A stretch of DNA of 64,000 nucleotides from Candidatus Rokuibacteriota bacterium (GTDB lineage: Bacteria > Methylomirabilota > Methylomirabilia > Rokubacteriales > CSP1-6), in NCBI GenBank assembly GCA_016188005.1, contig JACPIQ010000068.1, positions 124,001 through 188,000 on the forward strand. The letters run 5' to 3'. Within the stretch, counting starts at the first letter, position 1; the number at the start of each line of letters is the position of its first letter. Under the pieces are notes generated by a model. That model saw only the letters and a program-made list of their open reading frames with translations. It was not told where the DNA came from and searched no databases. This document shows positions 52,646 to 61,305 of the stretch, piece by piece. Both the position numbers and the translations under genes were made by a program.

Positions 52646-54533
52646 CGCATCGACCGCGGCCGAGGCCCGCCGCGCCCTCCGTGCGGCTCTCGACGGCAGC
52701 GACCTCGCGGCGGCCAGGCGGGCGGCCCGGACACTGCTGGGCCAGCCCTCCCAGGGAGCCGCGGCGGCCTTCATCCGCCGGGCGATCGAGAACGCAGCGG
52801 CGGAGCGTCTGGGGCTCGCCCCGCTGAGGGTGGCCCTCCTCTCGTCCTTCTCCATCGAGTTCATCCACGACCTGCTGATCGCGCTGGGCTTCCTCGAGGG
52901 GCTGCACCTGCAGATCCACCAGGCGGGCTTCTCCCAGTTCCGCCAGGAGCTCCTCGGCGCGGACTCCGGCCTCTACGCCTTCTCCCCCGATGTCGTCGTG
53001 CTCGCCCTGGAAGGCAAGGACGTCGCCCCCGTGCTGTACGCCCACGAGGCGCCGGAGGGCGACGACCGCCTCGGGCAGGCGGTGGCCGAGGCCGGGCAGG
53101 AGCTGGCCACGCTCGTGAGGGCGTTCCGCGACCGCTCGGCCGCGACGCTCCTGGTCCACAACTTCGCCCCGCCCACGTGGCGCCACCTCGGGATCCTCGA
53201 TGGGCACCTCGGCCCCGGCCAGGCCGAGATGGTCGGCATGCTCAACGCCGAGCTGGCCCGCCTCTGCCGCGAGACCCGAGGCGCCTACGCCGTCGACTAC
53301 GCGGGTCTCGTCCACCGCGCGGGCGCGCTCCGGTGGTACGACGACCGGATGGATCACTACGCGAAGGCCCCGATCGGGCAGGCGGTGCTGCCGGAGCTGG
53401 CCCGCGAGCACGTGAAGTTCTTCCGCGCGCTGGCCGGAAAGGCCAAGAAGTGCCTCGTCCTCGACCTCGACAACACGCTGTGGGGAGGGATCCTCGGCGA
53501 GGACGGGCCCACGGGGATAAAGCTCGGACCCGACTACCCCGGGAGCGCCTACGTGGCCTTCCAGCGGGCGATCCGCGGCCTCCGCCAGCGGGGCGTCATC
53601 CTGGCCGTGGCCAGCAAGAACAACCCCGACGACGTCGACGAGCTCCTCGCCACGCATCCGCACATGGTGCTGCGCCCGCAGGACTTCTCCGTCCTCCGCG
53701 TCGGCTGGGGCGCCAAGAGCCGGTCTCTCGCAGAGATCGCCGCGCACCTCAACATCGCCCTCGACCACGTGCTCTTCGCCGACGACAATCCCGCCGAGTG
53801 TGACGAAGTCGCCCATGCCCTGCCGGCGGTGACCGTCCTGCCCCTGCCCGCGCGGCCGGAGCACTTCGTCCGGGCCCTCCTCGAGCCCGGGTACTTCGAC
53901 GGCCTGAGCGTCTCCGCCGAGGATCTCCGGCGCGCCGAGCTGTACCAGCAGCGCGACCAGGCCGAGGCGCTCCGCGCCGAGAGCGGCTCGCTGGAGGACT
54001 TCTACCGGCGGCTCGAGATGGAGGTGATCCTCGCCCCGGTGCGCGACGGCTCGGTGGCGCGTGCGGCGCAGCTGACCCAGAAGACGAACCAGTTCAACGT
54101 GACGACCATCCGGTACAGCGAGGCGGACCTCCTCGAGCGCCAGGCGAGCCCGGCGTGGCTGGTGCGTACGGTCCAGGTGCGGGACCGCTTCGGCGACAAC
54201 GGCATCGTCGGCGTCGTGATGGCACGCGCCGAGGCCGACGAGATGGAGGTCGACTCGCTCCTGCTCAGCTGCCGCGTGATCGGGCGCACCGTCGAGACGG
54301 CGATGCTGGCGCACGTGTGCGAGCACGCGCTCCGCCTGGGCAGCCGGCGTGTCCGCGGTCGCATCGTTCCCACGGCCAAGAACCTCCCGGTCCGCGATCT
54401 CTACCTGCGCCACGGTTTCCGCCGCGAGTCCGGCGAGGAGCCCGGGGAGACCTCCTGGATCCTCGACCTCGCCGGGGAGCCCGTCCGGCATCCCGACTGG
54501 ATGAAGGTCGTCTCGGACCCCTCCGCGCGCTGA
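52635..54533 (+). CDS. FkbH-like HAD-IIIC protein
   Basis: The 632 residues comprise an N-terminal SGNH-like segment (about 65-270; ALLSSFSIEFIHDLLIALGF, ALEGKDVAPVLY, LVHNFAPPTWRHLG) and a HAD phosphatase core with CLVLDLDNTLWGGILGEDG (DxDxT), VASKNNPDDV and LFADDNPAEC. A C-terminal GNAT-like part follows (TQKTNQFNVTTIRYSEADL, VRDRFGDNGIVGVVMA, HVCEHALRLGSRRVRGRIVPTAKN in parts). FkbH proteins load a glyceryl unit from 1,3-bisphosphoglycerate onto an ACP by phosphate removal, so a glyceryl-ACP precursor is plausible. The ACP gene follows 59 bases downstream. The gene overlaps the AAC(3) gene by 11 bases. Confidence 0.88.
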   Translation: MTHDASTAAEARRALRAALDGSDLAAARRAARTLLGQPSQGAAAAFIRRAIENAAAERLGLAPLRVALLSSFSIEFIHDLLIALGFLEGLHLQIHQAGFSQFRQELLGADSGLYAFSPDVVVLALEGKDVAPVLYAHEAPEGDDRLGQAVAEAGQELATLVRAFRDRSAATLLVHNFAPPTWRHLGILDGHLGPGQAEMVGMLNAELARLCRETRGAYAVDYAGLVHRAGALRWYDDRMDHYAKAPIGQAVLPELAREHVKFFRALAGKAKKCLVLDLDNTLWGGILGEDGPTGIKLGPDYPGSAYVAFQRAIRGLRQRGVILAVASKNNPDDVDELLATHPHMVLRPQDFSVLRVGWGAKSRSLAEIAAHLNIALDHVLFADDNPAECDEVAHALPAVTVLPLPARPEHFVRALLEPGYFDGLSVSAEDLRRAELYQQRDQAEALRAESGSLEDFYRRLEMEVILAPVRDGSVARAAQLTQKTNQFNVTTIRYSEADLLERQASPAWLVRTVQVRDRFGDNGIVGVVMARAEADEMEVDSLLLSCRVIGRTVETAMLAHVCEHALRLGSRRVRGRIVPTAKNLPVRDLYLRHGFRRESGEEPGETSWILDLAGEPVRHPDWMKVVSDPSAR

Positions 54534-54592
54534 CAGCCGGGACCGCCGCGGGACTGGCCCACGCCGCACCTACCCTGGAGATGCCCGGAGAC

Positions 54593-54817
54593 ATGGAAGA
54601 CCGAGTCAAGCAGATCATGGCCGATGTCCTCGACCTGGACCCGCTGGCCATCGACGGCGAGACGGCGATGGACAGCACCGAATCGTGGGACTCCCTGACC
54701 CACATCAACCTCTGCCTCAGCCTCGAGCAGGACTTCCAGGTGTCGTTCAGCGTCGGCGAGATGGAAGCCATGCTGTCCTACGAGGAGATTCTTCGCGTCC
54801 TCACCGAGAAGCTGTAG
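54593..54817 (+). CDS. Acyl carrier protein
   Basis: The 74-residue acidic four-helix carrier has the phosphopantetheine Ser34 in STESWDSLTHINL. The start and helices are typical (VKQIMADVLDLD, LSLEQDFQVSFS, MLSYEEILRVL). The ATG at 54593 follows CCCGGAG; an in-frame ATG at 54581 is an alternative start. It is specific to this locus by position behind the FkbH-like gene and the AAC(3) gene, and it would carry the acyl or glyceryl group. It needs a 4'-phosphopantetheinyl transferase from elsewhere. Confidence 0.9.
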   Translation: MEDRVKQIMADVLDLDPLAIDGETAMDSTESWDSLTHINLCLSLEQDFQVSFSVGEMEAMLSYEEILRVLTEKL

Positions 54818-54822
54818 GCGCC

Positions 54823-56004
54823 ATGAAGGCCGTGCTCGTGCACCCGTACCGTCTGGGCACGGCCGGACTCACCACGTTCGTGCTGAGGCTCCAGGAAGGG
54901 CTCACGGCCACGGGCTGGCAGGCGCTGGTCCTGGTGGCCGGGGACAGCAACCGGGTGGTCCCGCAGGAGGGGGCGCCCGGCCTCCACGCGATCTACCTCA
55001 GGCGCATGTGGCCGGAGTCCTCCCGGCTGAAGGCGTTCGCCGGCTTCTGGGCGATGCTCCCCCTCACCCTCTGGCATCTCTGGTCCTTCCTGCGACGGGA
55101 GCGCGTGGACGTCGTGCACCTGCACTTCACCATCCCCGCCTCGCTCTACTTCGTCGCCCTGCGCCCGTTCAGCCGCTGGAAGCTCCTGGCCACCTTTCAC
55201 GGAACCGATGGGTATGGGCTGCGGCGTCGCGGCACCCGGTACCGCCTGCTGGTGCGGCTGGTGCTGGCGGGTGCGGACCTCGTGACCGCCGTGTCGGGGG
55301 ACCTCCTGCGGACGGTGAAGACGGTGTACCCTGCGCTCCGCGCCGGCACCCGCGTCATCCTCAACGGCAATCCCGCCGTCGCTGGGCCCCTGCCGGCGGC
55401 CGCTCTGCCCCCGTCGCCGACGCTGCCGGACCGCTTCGTGCTCGCGGTGGGAAGCCTCATCCCGCGCAAGGGCTACGACGTCCTGGTCCGGGCGGCGGGG
55501 CTGGCGCAGGATCGCGGTCACCCCCTCGACGTGGTCGTCGTCGGGGACGGCCCGGAGGCCGCGGCGCTCGCGAGGCTGGCGCGGGAGTCGGGCGTCGGCG
55601 CCCGCGTGGTCTTCGCGGGTGAGATGTCGCACGCGGCGGCCTTGCAGTTCTACCCGCGCGCCAGCTTCTTCGTCCACACCGCCCGGGAAGAGGCCTTCGG
55701 CCTCGTGCTCCTCGAGGCGATGTCCTTCGGCAAGGCGGTGATCGCCACCCGCGTCGGCGGGATCCCGGAATTCGTGCGGCACGGCGAGACCGGGCTCCTC
55801 GTGGAGCCCGACGATGCGGACGCGCTCGCCGAGGCCATGATGCGGCTGGACACCGACCGGGCCCTCTGCGCCGCGCTGGCGGCGCGCGGGCAGGAGACAG
55901 CCCTCAGGGACTACTCGTGGGACCGCGTCGTGGAGGCCTACCGCGCGGCCTACGAGGACGTCCTGCGGTCGCCGTCCCGCCATCCCTCCCCGGCCACCCG
56001 GTGA
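54823..56004 (+). CDS. GT4 glycosyltransferase
   Basis: The 393 residues have a GT-B fold: VLVHPYRLGTAGLTTFVLRLQEGL, VVHLHFTIPASLYFVAL, LLATFHGTDGYGLRRRGTRYR (in parts), VTAVSGDLLRTVKTVYPAL, FVLAVGSLIPRKGYDVLVRAAG, FVHTAREEAFGLVLLEAMSFGKAVIATRVGGIPEF (in parts) with the donor-binding Glu pair. It follows the acyl carrier protein after 5 bases and is the last plus-strand gene before the convergent junction with the minus-strand block. Donor and acceptor are unknown. Confidence 0.88.
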   Translation: MKAVLVHPYRLGTAGLTTFVLRLQEGLTATGWQALVLVAGDSNRVVPQEGAPGLHAIYLRRMWPESSRLKAFAGFWAMLPLTLWHLWSFLRRERVDVVHLHFTIPASLYFVALRPFSRWKLLATFHGTDGYGLRRRGTRYRLLVRLVLAGADLVTAVSGDLLRTVKTVYPALRAGTRVILNGNPAVAGPLPAAALPPSPTLPDRFVLAVGSLIPRKGYDVLVRAAGLAQDRGHPLDVVVVGDGPEAAALARLARESGVGARVVFAGEMSHAAALQFYPRASFFVHTAREEAFGLVLLEAMSFGKAVIATRVGGIPEFVRHGETGLLVEPDDADALAEAMMRLDTDRALCAALAARGQETALRDYSWDRVVEAYRAAYEDVLRSPSRHPSPATR

Positions 56005-56009
56005 CCCCC

Positions 56010-56051
56010 CTGACGCTTCCGGGGCCGGGCCGCGCCGGACACGGGCGTCAG
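56010..56051. terminator. Hairpin between convergent genes
   Basis: CTGACGC (56010-56016) pairs with GCGTCAG (56045-56051), and inside it TCCGG pairs with CCGGA. The structure sits exactly between two convergent glycosyltransferase genes and includes the stop of the minus-strand one. It has no T tract, so its efficiency as an intrinsic terminator is doubtful. Confidence 0.35.
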
Positions 56052-57319
56052 GCTGCCGGCCCCGGTCCTCGCACCAGCCGGTCGAAGTGCCGGGCCAGCT
56101 CGGCCGTCAGCTGCGCCCTGCTGAAGCCCTGGAGCCGCCCCGCACTCGCCGCCATCCCGCCGAGATGGCCGGCCCGCCAGGCCGCGCAGGCCGCGACGAG
56201 CGCCTGGCGCAGCCCGGCTCCGTCCCTGGGATCCACGGCCCAGCCGCCACCCACCTGCGCGAGCACCTCCGTGGTGGCGCCGGGCCGGACCACCGCGAGG
56301 ACCGGCCGTCCGGCGCGCAGGTACTCGAAGAGCTTCGCGGGCACCAGGTCGACCGTGTCGGCCGACGCCTGCAGCAGGAGAAGCATGTCGGCGCCGGTGA
56401 GCTCGCGCAGGGCCGCGTCGTAGGGCACCCGCGGGAGGAACTGCACCCGTCCCGTCAGCCCGGCCGCTGTCACCGCGCCGGCCACAGCGGCCGACTCACC
56501 GTAGGGCCCGCCGCCCAGGAACCTGAACCGCAGCCGGCCCGGATCGATGTCCCCCGCCGCCACGGCCTCCCCCACCGCCTCGAAGACCGGCCGGGGGTCG
56601 CGGAACTCGGCATTGACGTTGCCGGCGTGGACCACGACCAGCTCGTCTCCCGACGACCGCTCGGCCAGCGGCAGCGCGGTGAAATCGGCCTCGTCGAAGC
56701 CGTTCGGGATGGCGGCGAACTTGACCGGGGGCTCGTCGGGATAGCGCGCCGCGAGCACGTCCCGCAGCCGACGGGTGCTGCCGATCACGAGGGCGGCCCG
56801 GCGAACCACCATGCGCTCGAGCCGCCGCGCCGCCCTGTGCACCACCCGGGGCGTGCCGGGCTCCGGCGGATCCTCGTACCACGGGTCACGGAAGTCCGTC
56901 ACCCAGGGAACACGTCCCGTGCGCGCCAGCGAGGCGGCGATGAGATGCGCCGTGGCGTGGGGACTGGTCGAGTAGATGAGCTCCGGCGGGTCGTCCCTGA
57001 GAATACGCCTCCCGGCCCTCACCCCCCATGGCCACCAGCCGATCCACCGGTCGGGAATGGCCGTCAGCGCCAGGTGCAGGCCCCTCACGGACAGATGGCG
57101 CTTGCTGTCGAGATAGGCCGTGCGGACGACGCGCACCTCGGGCGGGACCTGACGCATGAGCGCCGGGTCCACCACCTCGTAGGCGTCCGGGCGCACGGTC
57201 AGCACCGTCACCCGCCAGCCATGGGCGCCGAGGTAGCGCGTGTACTTGAGCGTACGGAGGACGCCGCTGCTGCTGGACTCCGGCGGGTAATGGAAGGCGA
57301 CGAAGAGGGCGTGCCTCAT
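56048..57319 (-). CDS. GT4-like glycosyltransferase
   Basis: The 423 residues have a GT-B fold. They show ALFVAFHYPPESSSSGVLRTLKYTRYL (in parts), VTVLTVRPDAYE, LIYSTSPHATAHLIAASLA, VTDFRDPWYEDPPEP, VIGSTRRLRDVLAARYP, FAAIPNGFDEADF, VHAGNVNAEFRDPRPV and PAKLFEYLRAGRPVLAVV. This resembles the WbuB/fucosyl-type GT4 group in EPS loci. It ends the minus-strand block begun at 61120 and lies 29 bases after the beta-helix gene. It is probably co-transcribed with the secreted protein genes upstream. Confidence 0.86.
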   Translation of the reverse strand: MRHALFVAFHYPPESSSSGVLRTLKYTRYLGAHGWRVTVLTVRPDAYEVVDPALMRQVPPEVRVVRTAYLDSKRHLSVRGLHLALTAIPDRWIGWWPWGVRAGRRILRDDPPELIYSTSPHATAHLIAASLARTGRVPWVTDFRDPWYEDPPEPGTPRVVHRAARRLERMVVRRAALVIGSTRRLRDVLAARYPDEPPVKFAAIPNGFDEADFTALPLAERSSGDELVVVHAGNVNAEFRDPRPVFEAVGEAVAAGDIDPGRLRFRFLGGGPYGESAAVAGAVTAAGLTGRVQFLPRVPYDAALRELTGADMLLLLQASADTVDLVPAKLFEYLRAGRPVLAVVRPGATTEVLAQVGGGWAVDPRDGAGLRQALVAACAAWRAGHLGGMAASAGRLQGFSRAQLTAELARHFDRLVRGPGPAA

Positions 57320-57348
57320 TCCGGAGCTGCAATCGCGCGCGGCCGGCC

Positions 57349-58641
57349 TCAGGGCTTGATGCCCAGGGGAACGGGGCCGGCAGCGCGCTCGATCGCGCCC
57401 GGAATCGGGGCCACGCCCCTCCGGACGCCGAAGAAGTCGTCGCCTGGCTGGAGCAGGCGCGTCCCCGCGCCCGCGGTCCCATGCCCCAGCGCCGACCCTG
57501 CGAGCGGGGAGAAATCACCCGCCTCCGGCCGGGCGAAGCACGCCGTGACCGAGCAGTCCACGTTGCCCGCCAGCGTCACGCCCGTCCGCTGGAGGGGGAG
57601 GGCCGGCGTGCCCGCCCGGGCGTTCACGGCGTTGTTGACGATGACGACCTCCAGGGGGCCATTGCTGGGGAGCTGGATCCCCGCCGCTCCGTTGGCGTAG
57701 ATCGTGTTGTGCGCCACGACCACGCCCCGCAGCCAGCCGCGGCCCCGGAAGTCCTCGAGGCCGATGCCGGCCACGGCATTCCCCACGGCGATGTTGTTCC
57801 GGACCACGGCCGGCCCACCCCCGACCACGATGCCCGACGAGCTCCGGGAGCCCATGACCAGGTTGCGCTCGACGAGACTCGGGCCTCGCGCCTCGCCGGC
57901 GCCGTACACCATGATCCCCGGCCCCTTGGTGTCCACGATCACGTTGTCCCTGACGATCCCGGACGAGTTGGCCTTGATCTGCACACCGTAGCCGATCTGC
58001 GGGTCCGGAGCTGTCACGTCCCGGACGAAGTTCCGCTCCACGAGCAGGTCCGAGACCGTGCACGACCGGCCGTCGTGGCAGCCGAAGTACATGGCGGTGG
58101 TCCACGGGGAGAGGATCTCGTTCCGCCGAACGGTCAAGCCCCGCACGCTGGCGTGGTTGGCCACCACGGCGATGCCGCCCGGCCCGAGGAAGCGACACTC
58201 CTCGACGGTCACCTCCTCGCCGCCGAACACCCTGACCGCGTCCACGCCGGGGAGGCTCGGACCGAACTCGAGGCCCCGGACGATCACGTGGCTGGCGCGG
58301 ATCTCGAGGACGTTGGAGGTCGAGCCCTGGTAGACGATGCGCGGGCGGCGCGCGGGATCGGCGGCGCGCAGCACGACCGGCGCCCCCGGCGCCCCCCCGG
58401 CGCGGATCCCGCACGGCCCCTGGTAGTCCCCGGCGCGAAGCGACAGCTCCTCTCCGGGCTTCAGCATCCGCAGGGCGGCGCACCAGTCTGCCCCCGGCCC
58501 GATCTCGCCCCCCGCGGCGGGCCGCGCGGCGCCCGCCGCGGCCGCCGCCACGAGCAGCCACTGCGCGAACACCCGCCACACGACGGGCCTGCGCGGCCGA
58601 CGGAGATGGGCCGCTCGCGATCGGCGAGCCGGCTCCCTCAT
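57349..58641 (-). CDS. Secreted right-handed beta-helix repeat protein
   Basis: The 430 residues start with a signal/anchor segment (VFAQWLLVAAAAAGAARPAAGG after an Arg-rich n-region). From about residue 70 there are repeated short strands: VLEIRASHVIVRGLEFG, VTVEECRFLGPGGIAVVANHASVRGLTVRRNEI (in parts), LLVERNFVRDV, GIVRDNVIVDTKGPGIMVYG, AVVRNNIAVGNAVAGIG and VVVAHNTIYANGAAGIQL. This is the parallel beta-helix pattern of polysaccharide lyases, epimerases and glycosidases (NosD/CASH class). It could be a uronate epimerase or lyase acting on the polymer in the periplasm. The start overlaps the previous gene by 4 bases, and I see no catalytic motif that settles the reaction. Confidence 0.82.
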   Translation of the reverse strand: MREPARRSRAAHLRRPRRPVVWRVFAQWLLVAAAAAGAARPAAGGEIGPGADWCAALRMLKPGEELSLRAGDYQGPCGIRAGGAPGAPVVLRAADPARRPRIVYQGSTSNVLEIRASHVIVRGLEFGPSLPGVDAVRVFGGEEVTVEECRFLGPGGIAVVANHASVRGLTVRRNEILSPWTTAMYFGCHDGRSCTVSDLLVERNFVRDVTAPDPQIGYGVQIKANSSGIVRDNVIVDTKGPGIMVYGAGEARGPSLVERNLVMGSRSSSGIVVGGGPAVVRNNIAVGNAVAGIGLEDFRGRGWLRGVVVAHNTIYANGAAGIQLPSNGPLEVVIVNNAVNARAGTPALPLQRTGVTLAGNVDCSVTACFARPEAGDFSPLAGSALGHGTAGAGTRLLQPGDDFFGVRRGVAPIPGAIERAAGPVPLGIKP

Positions 58642-59879
58642 CGGCCGGGCTGCGGGCGCGCCGCTGGCCTGTACACCCGGACGTTCTGGTCGATGCCGTT
58701 CACGACGAGGAACACCCCCCGCGAGCGGGAGAAGCGAAAGCGGCCGAAGGTGCCGTTGGGCGGCGCGGGGGTCATGACGGCACCGCCCCCGGTCTCCACG
58801 GTCACGGCGCCGGTGTCGGGATCGACGAAGTACACCCTGTTGCCGCCCCCGTAGGCCGCGTAGCGGTCGCCCACGGGATCGTGGGCGAAGCCGGGAGCGT
58901 AGAGCTGGGGCCACGGCGCCCCGCCGAGTCGCAGAGCCCGGCGCTTCAGGCTTCCCTCCCGCCCCGCCGCGAAGTCGTAGTAGAAGAGGCCGCGCGGCCC
59001 TGCCATCACGAAGCGACGGCGCCGGGGGTCGAAGAGCGCGGTATAGAAGCGGTTCGCGGTGTCGTTGGGCTGCTGGCCGTCGTCGAGCGTCGAGTGACGC
59101 GATCCGGGGGGCGCCGAGGGATCGAATGCCCGGAGGCGCCCGGCGTCGTGGTAGAGGACCCGGCTCCGCACCGAGTCCCAGGTCGAGACGATCCCGAGGA
59201 AGTAGGCGGGCAGCGGATCGCGCGCCAGGTACTCCCAGCGCTTCGCGGGATGGTCCCAGAGGAACACGTCGTTGATCTCGGCCCCGGCCCACCACCGCGA
59301 CCCGCCCGCCACCCACGTCCTGTTCACGCTGGGCATGTGGGTGAGCCCATTGTAGGTGTGGCGGGAGGCGGGGTAGACGCCGTTGGCATCCGTGTACCTG
59401 CTCGGGGGGGGCGTCGAGCTCTTGGGGTCCGACTCCTGCGGGCCCAGTCGCTGGAGGTACGGGATCAGCCCGACGGTGGGATCGAACTCCCGCCGCCAGC
59501 GCCGCGCGGCGAGGTCGAAGGCGTAGACCTCGTTGCCGGCGTAGTCACTGTCGCCCCCGGCGGCCAGGATGAACAGGAGATCGCGAGCCTCGTCCCAGGC
59601 GGCGCCGTTCCAGGCGGTCACGATGGACGCGGGGCCGCCGGATCCCTTGAGAGCGCTGAGGCTCCTCCCGGCACCGTCTCGCCAGAGCACCGAGTCCAGC
59701 CTGGTGTCCGGCAGCTCGACCCAGGTGCCGGGCGGAACGTCCGGGAACGCCCTCTCCGCGCCCACTCGCGGCCCGAGGAGCGCCCAGACCAGCCCCGCAG
59801 CCAGCAGCGCCAGACAGCTCCGCCACGCGACCGGCGCCCGAGCGGGGAGGCTCCTCGCGGGCCCCCGGCCCGCCCTCAC
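58638..59879 (-). CDS. Secreted kelch/beta-propeller-like protein 1
   Basis: The 413 residues have an N-terminal hydrophobic segment (WRSCLALLAAGLVWALLG). Blades are marked by aromatic and Gly-rich repeats: LLFILAAGGDSDYAGNEVYAFDLAARRW (in parts), PASRHTYNGLTHMP, RTWVAGGSRWWAGAEINDVFLWD (in parts), GIVSTWDSVRSRVLYHDAG, RRFVMAGPRGLFYYD and YAAYGGGNRVYFVD. This resembles kelch or galactose-oxidase-type propellers, but no copper ligand set is apparent. The GTG at 59879 overlaps the previous stop. It is a paralogue-like partner of the gene at 59876. The function is unknown; glycan binding is a guess. Confidence 0.72.
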   Translation of the reverse strand: MRAGRGPARSLPARAPVAWRSCLALLAAGLVWALLGPRVGAERAFPDVPPGTWVELPDTRLDSVLWRDGAGRSLSALKGSGGPASIVTAWNGAAWDEARDLLFILAAGGDSDYAGNEVYAFDLAARRWRREFDPTVGLIPYLQRLGPQESDPKSSTPPPSRYTDANGVYPASRHTYNGLTHMPSVNRTWVAGGSRWWAGAEINDVFLWDHPAKRWEYLARDPLPAYFLGIVSTWDSVRSRVLYHDAGRLRAFDPSAPPGSRHSTLDDGQQPNDTANRFYTALFDPRRRRFVMAGPRGLFYYDFAAGREGSLKRRALRLGGAPWPQLYAPGFAHDPVGDRYAAYGGGNRVYFVDPDTGAVTVETGGGAVMTPAPPNGTFGRFRFSRSRGVFLVVNGIDQNVRVYRPAARPQPGR

Positions 59880-61120
59880 GGCCCGTCGCCGTAGCGGTAG
59901 AGGAACAGGTGGGACGTCTCCACGTGGCTCCCGAAGAGCACGGTCACGTTGTGGAGCGGGTCGTACACCGCCACGCGCCCACCCGGCCTCACGCCCGGAA
60001 CGTCCCCCGCGAGAGGAATCGTCTCCCACGTCCGCGTCGTCGGATGATAGGCGTTTGCGCCCGGCGGATCGTAGCGGAACCACAGCAACACCTTGCTCGT
60101 CGAGTCCCAGACCACGTACATGTAGTTCTCGCGTCCATGAGGCCCGCCCGGCACAGCTCCCAGGTCCTCCATCGCCTGCGTATCCATTCGATACCGGTAC
60201 AGGCGGCCCGCCACGCCGTCGATCGCGTAGATGACCCGCTCGGCGTGGTCCACCGCGAGGTACTCCTTGTTGATCCGGATCTCGCGCCGCCCGGCGCCGG
60301 CCGATAGCGACCGGTTCACCCACCGGTCCTCGCCGATCCGGTAGGTGGACACCATCGCGCCACCGCCTCCGCTGTAGCCGAACCGGATGAGCGAGTCGTT
60401 CTTGGGGTCGTACACGGACATCCACGTCTCGACGGACTGCCCCACGTTCCCGCTGACATCCCGCCACTGCCGCGCCGCCGGGTCGAACTGCATGATCCGG
60501 TTGAGCCTGAACCCGGGGTCGCTGGTGCGGGCGCCGGTCTCCCCCGGACAGTTGGCCGTGCCCACCTCCATCACACCCGGCACCATCCAGAAGACCTTCC
60601 GCTTCGAGTCCCAGGTCCAGCCCACGAAGTCCGGGTGCTTCGGCTGCATCTGGCCGGCCGGGCCGCAGTACGGGTACTCGAGCCTCCACCCCGCGTTGCG
60701 GTCAGCGCGGCTCGCCCACCGCTCCCCCAGCGACAGGGACCAGGTCTCCTGCCGGTAGGACTGGTCGAACTCGGTTCCCCTGTAATCGCCGCCCGTCATG
60801 TAGATCCGGCCGTCGTCGGGGTTGTGAGCAGCCGTGAGGTGCTTGATCGGGCCCATGGGACCGCGGCCCCTGAGCGGCATCTCCAGCCCCACCCACTGCT
60901 TGAGCGGGATGTCGACCCGACCCACCGTCCGGGACTGCTCCGCGATCGCAATCGAAGCGGCCACGATCGCTGCGAGGGCGATCGTGATCGTGACGAACGC
61001 CGCTCGTCCCACCGCGCGCCGCCGTTCAGCCGCCGGGGAAGGTGCGTGACGGCCGCACCGACCCGCTCCGGGTCCGCCGCCGAGATCCGTCGTCGCGGCC
61101 CGGGGCGTCAGATCGCGCAT
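59876..61120 (-). CDS. Secreted kelch/beta-propeller-like protein 2
   Basis: The 414 residues have a membrane/signal segment (about 40-62, AAFVTITIALAAIVAASIAIA) after an Arg-rich start. Propeller-like repeats follow: IKHLTAAHNPDDGRIYMTGGDY, ETWSLSLGERW, FVGWTWDSKRKVFWMVPG, QFDPAARQWRDVS, MSVYDPKNDSLIRFGYSGGGG, YLAVDHAERVIYAIDG and VWDSTSKVLLWFRYDP. It is similar in layout to the next gene. It is the first gene of the minus-strand block and lies divergent from the jelly-roll gene at 61306. It is probably exported; the ligand is unknown. Confidence 0.72.
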   Translation of the reverse strand: MRDLTPRAATTDLGGGPGAGRCGRHAPSPAAERRRAVGRAAFVTITIALAAIVAASIAIAEQSRTVGRVDIPLKQWVGLEMPLRGRGPMGPIKHLTAAHNPDDGRIYMTGGDYRGTEFDQSYRQETWSLSLGERWASRADRNAGWRLEYPYCGPAGQMQPKHPDFVGWTWDSKRKVFWMVPGVMEVGTANCPGETGARTSDPGFRLNRIMQFDPAARQWRDVSGNVGQSVETWMSVYDPKNDSLIRFGYSGGGGAMVSTYRIGEDRWVNRSLSAGAGRREIRINKEYLAVDHAERVIYAIDGVAGRLYRYRMDTQAMEDLGAVPGGPHGRENYMYVVWDSTSKVLLWFRYDPPGANAYHPTTRTWETIPLAGDVPGVRPGGRVAVYDPLHNVTVLFGSHVETSHLFLYRYGDGP

Positions 61121-61222
61121 TTTTTTCGCAGCCTCCGCATCGCCGTCGGCAGCGCCGCGTTCCCACGTGTCCGCACGCTCCCGACGGGCACGCCCGCGGG
61201 CGGCGACAGGCGCTGGAATCCA

Positions 61223-61251
61223 TCGGCATCAGTGGCTCTCTCCCGTATACT
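61223..61251 (+). promoter_or_regulatory. Candidate sigma-70-type promoter for the jelly-roll gene
   Basis: TCGGCA (61223-61228) and TATACT (61246-61251) are separated by 17 bases. The -10 match is good (5 of 6) and the -35 fair (4 of 6). It lies in the 185-bp divergent gap, 55 bases before the TTG start at 61306. Confidence 0.4.
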
Positions 61252-61305
61252 ACACTTGCGTCTTCGAGGAGCCACCCCTTCTCGCCGAGGAGCCCGACAC
61301 TGAGC

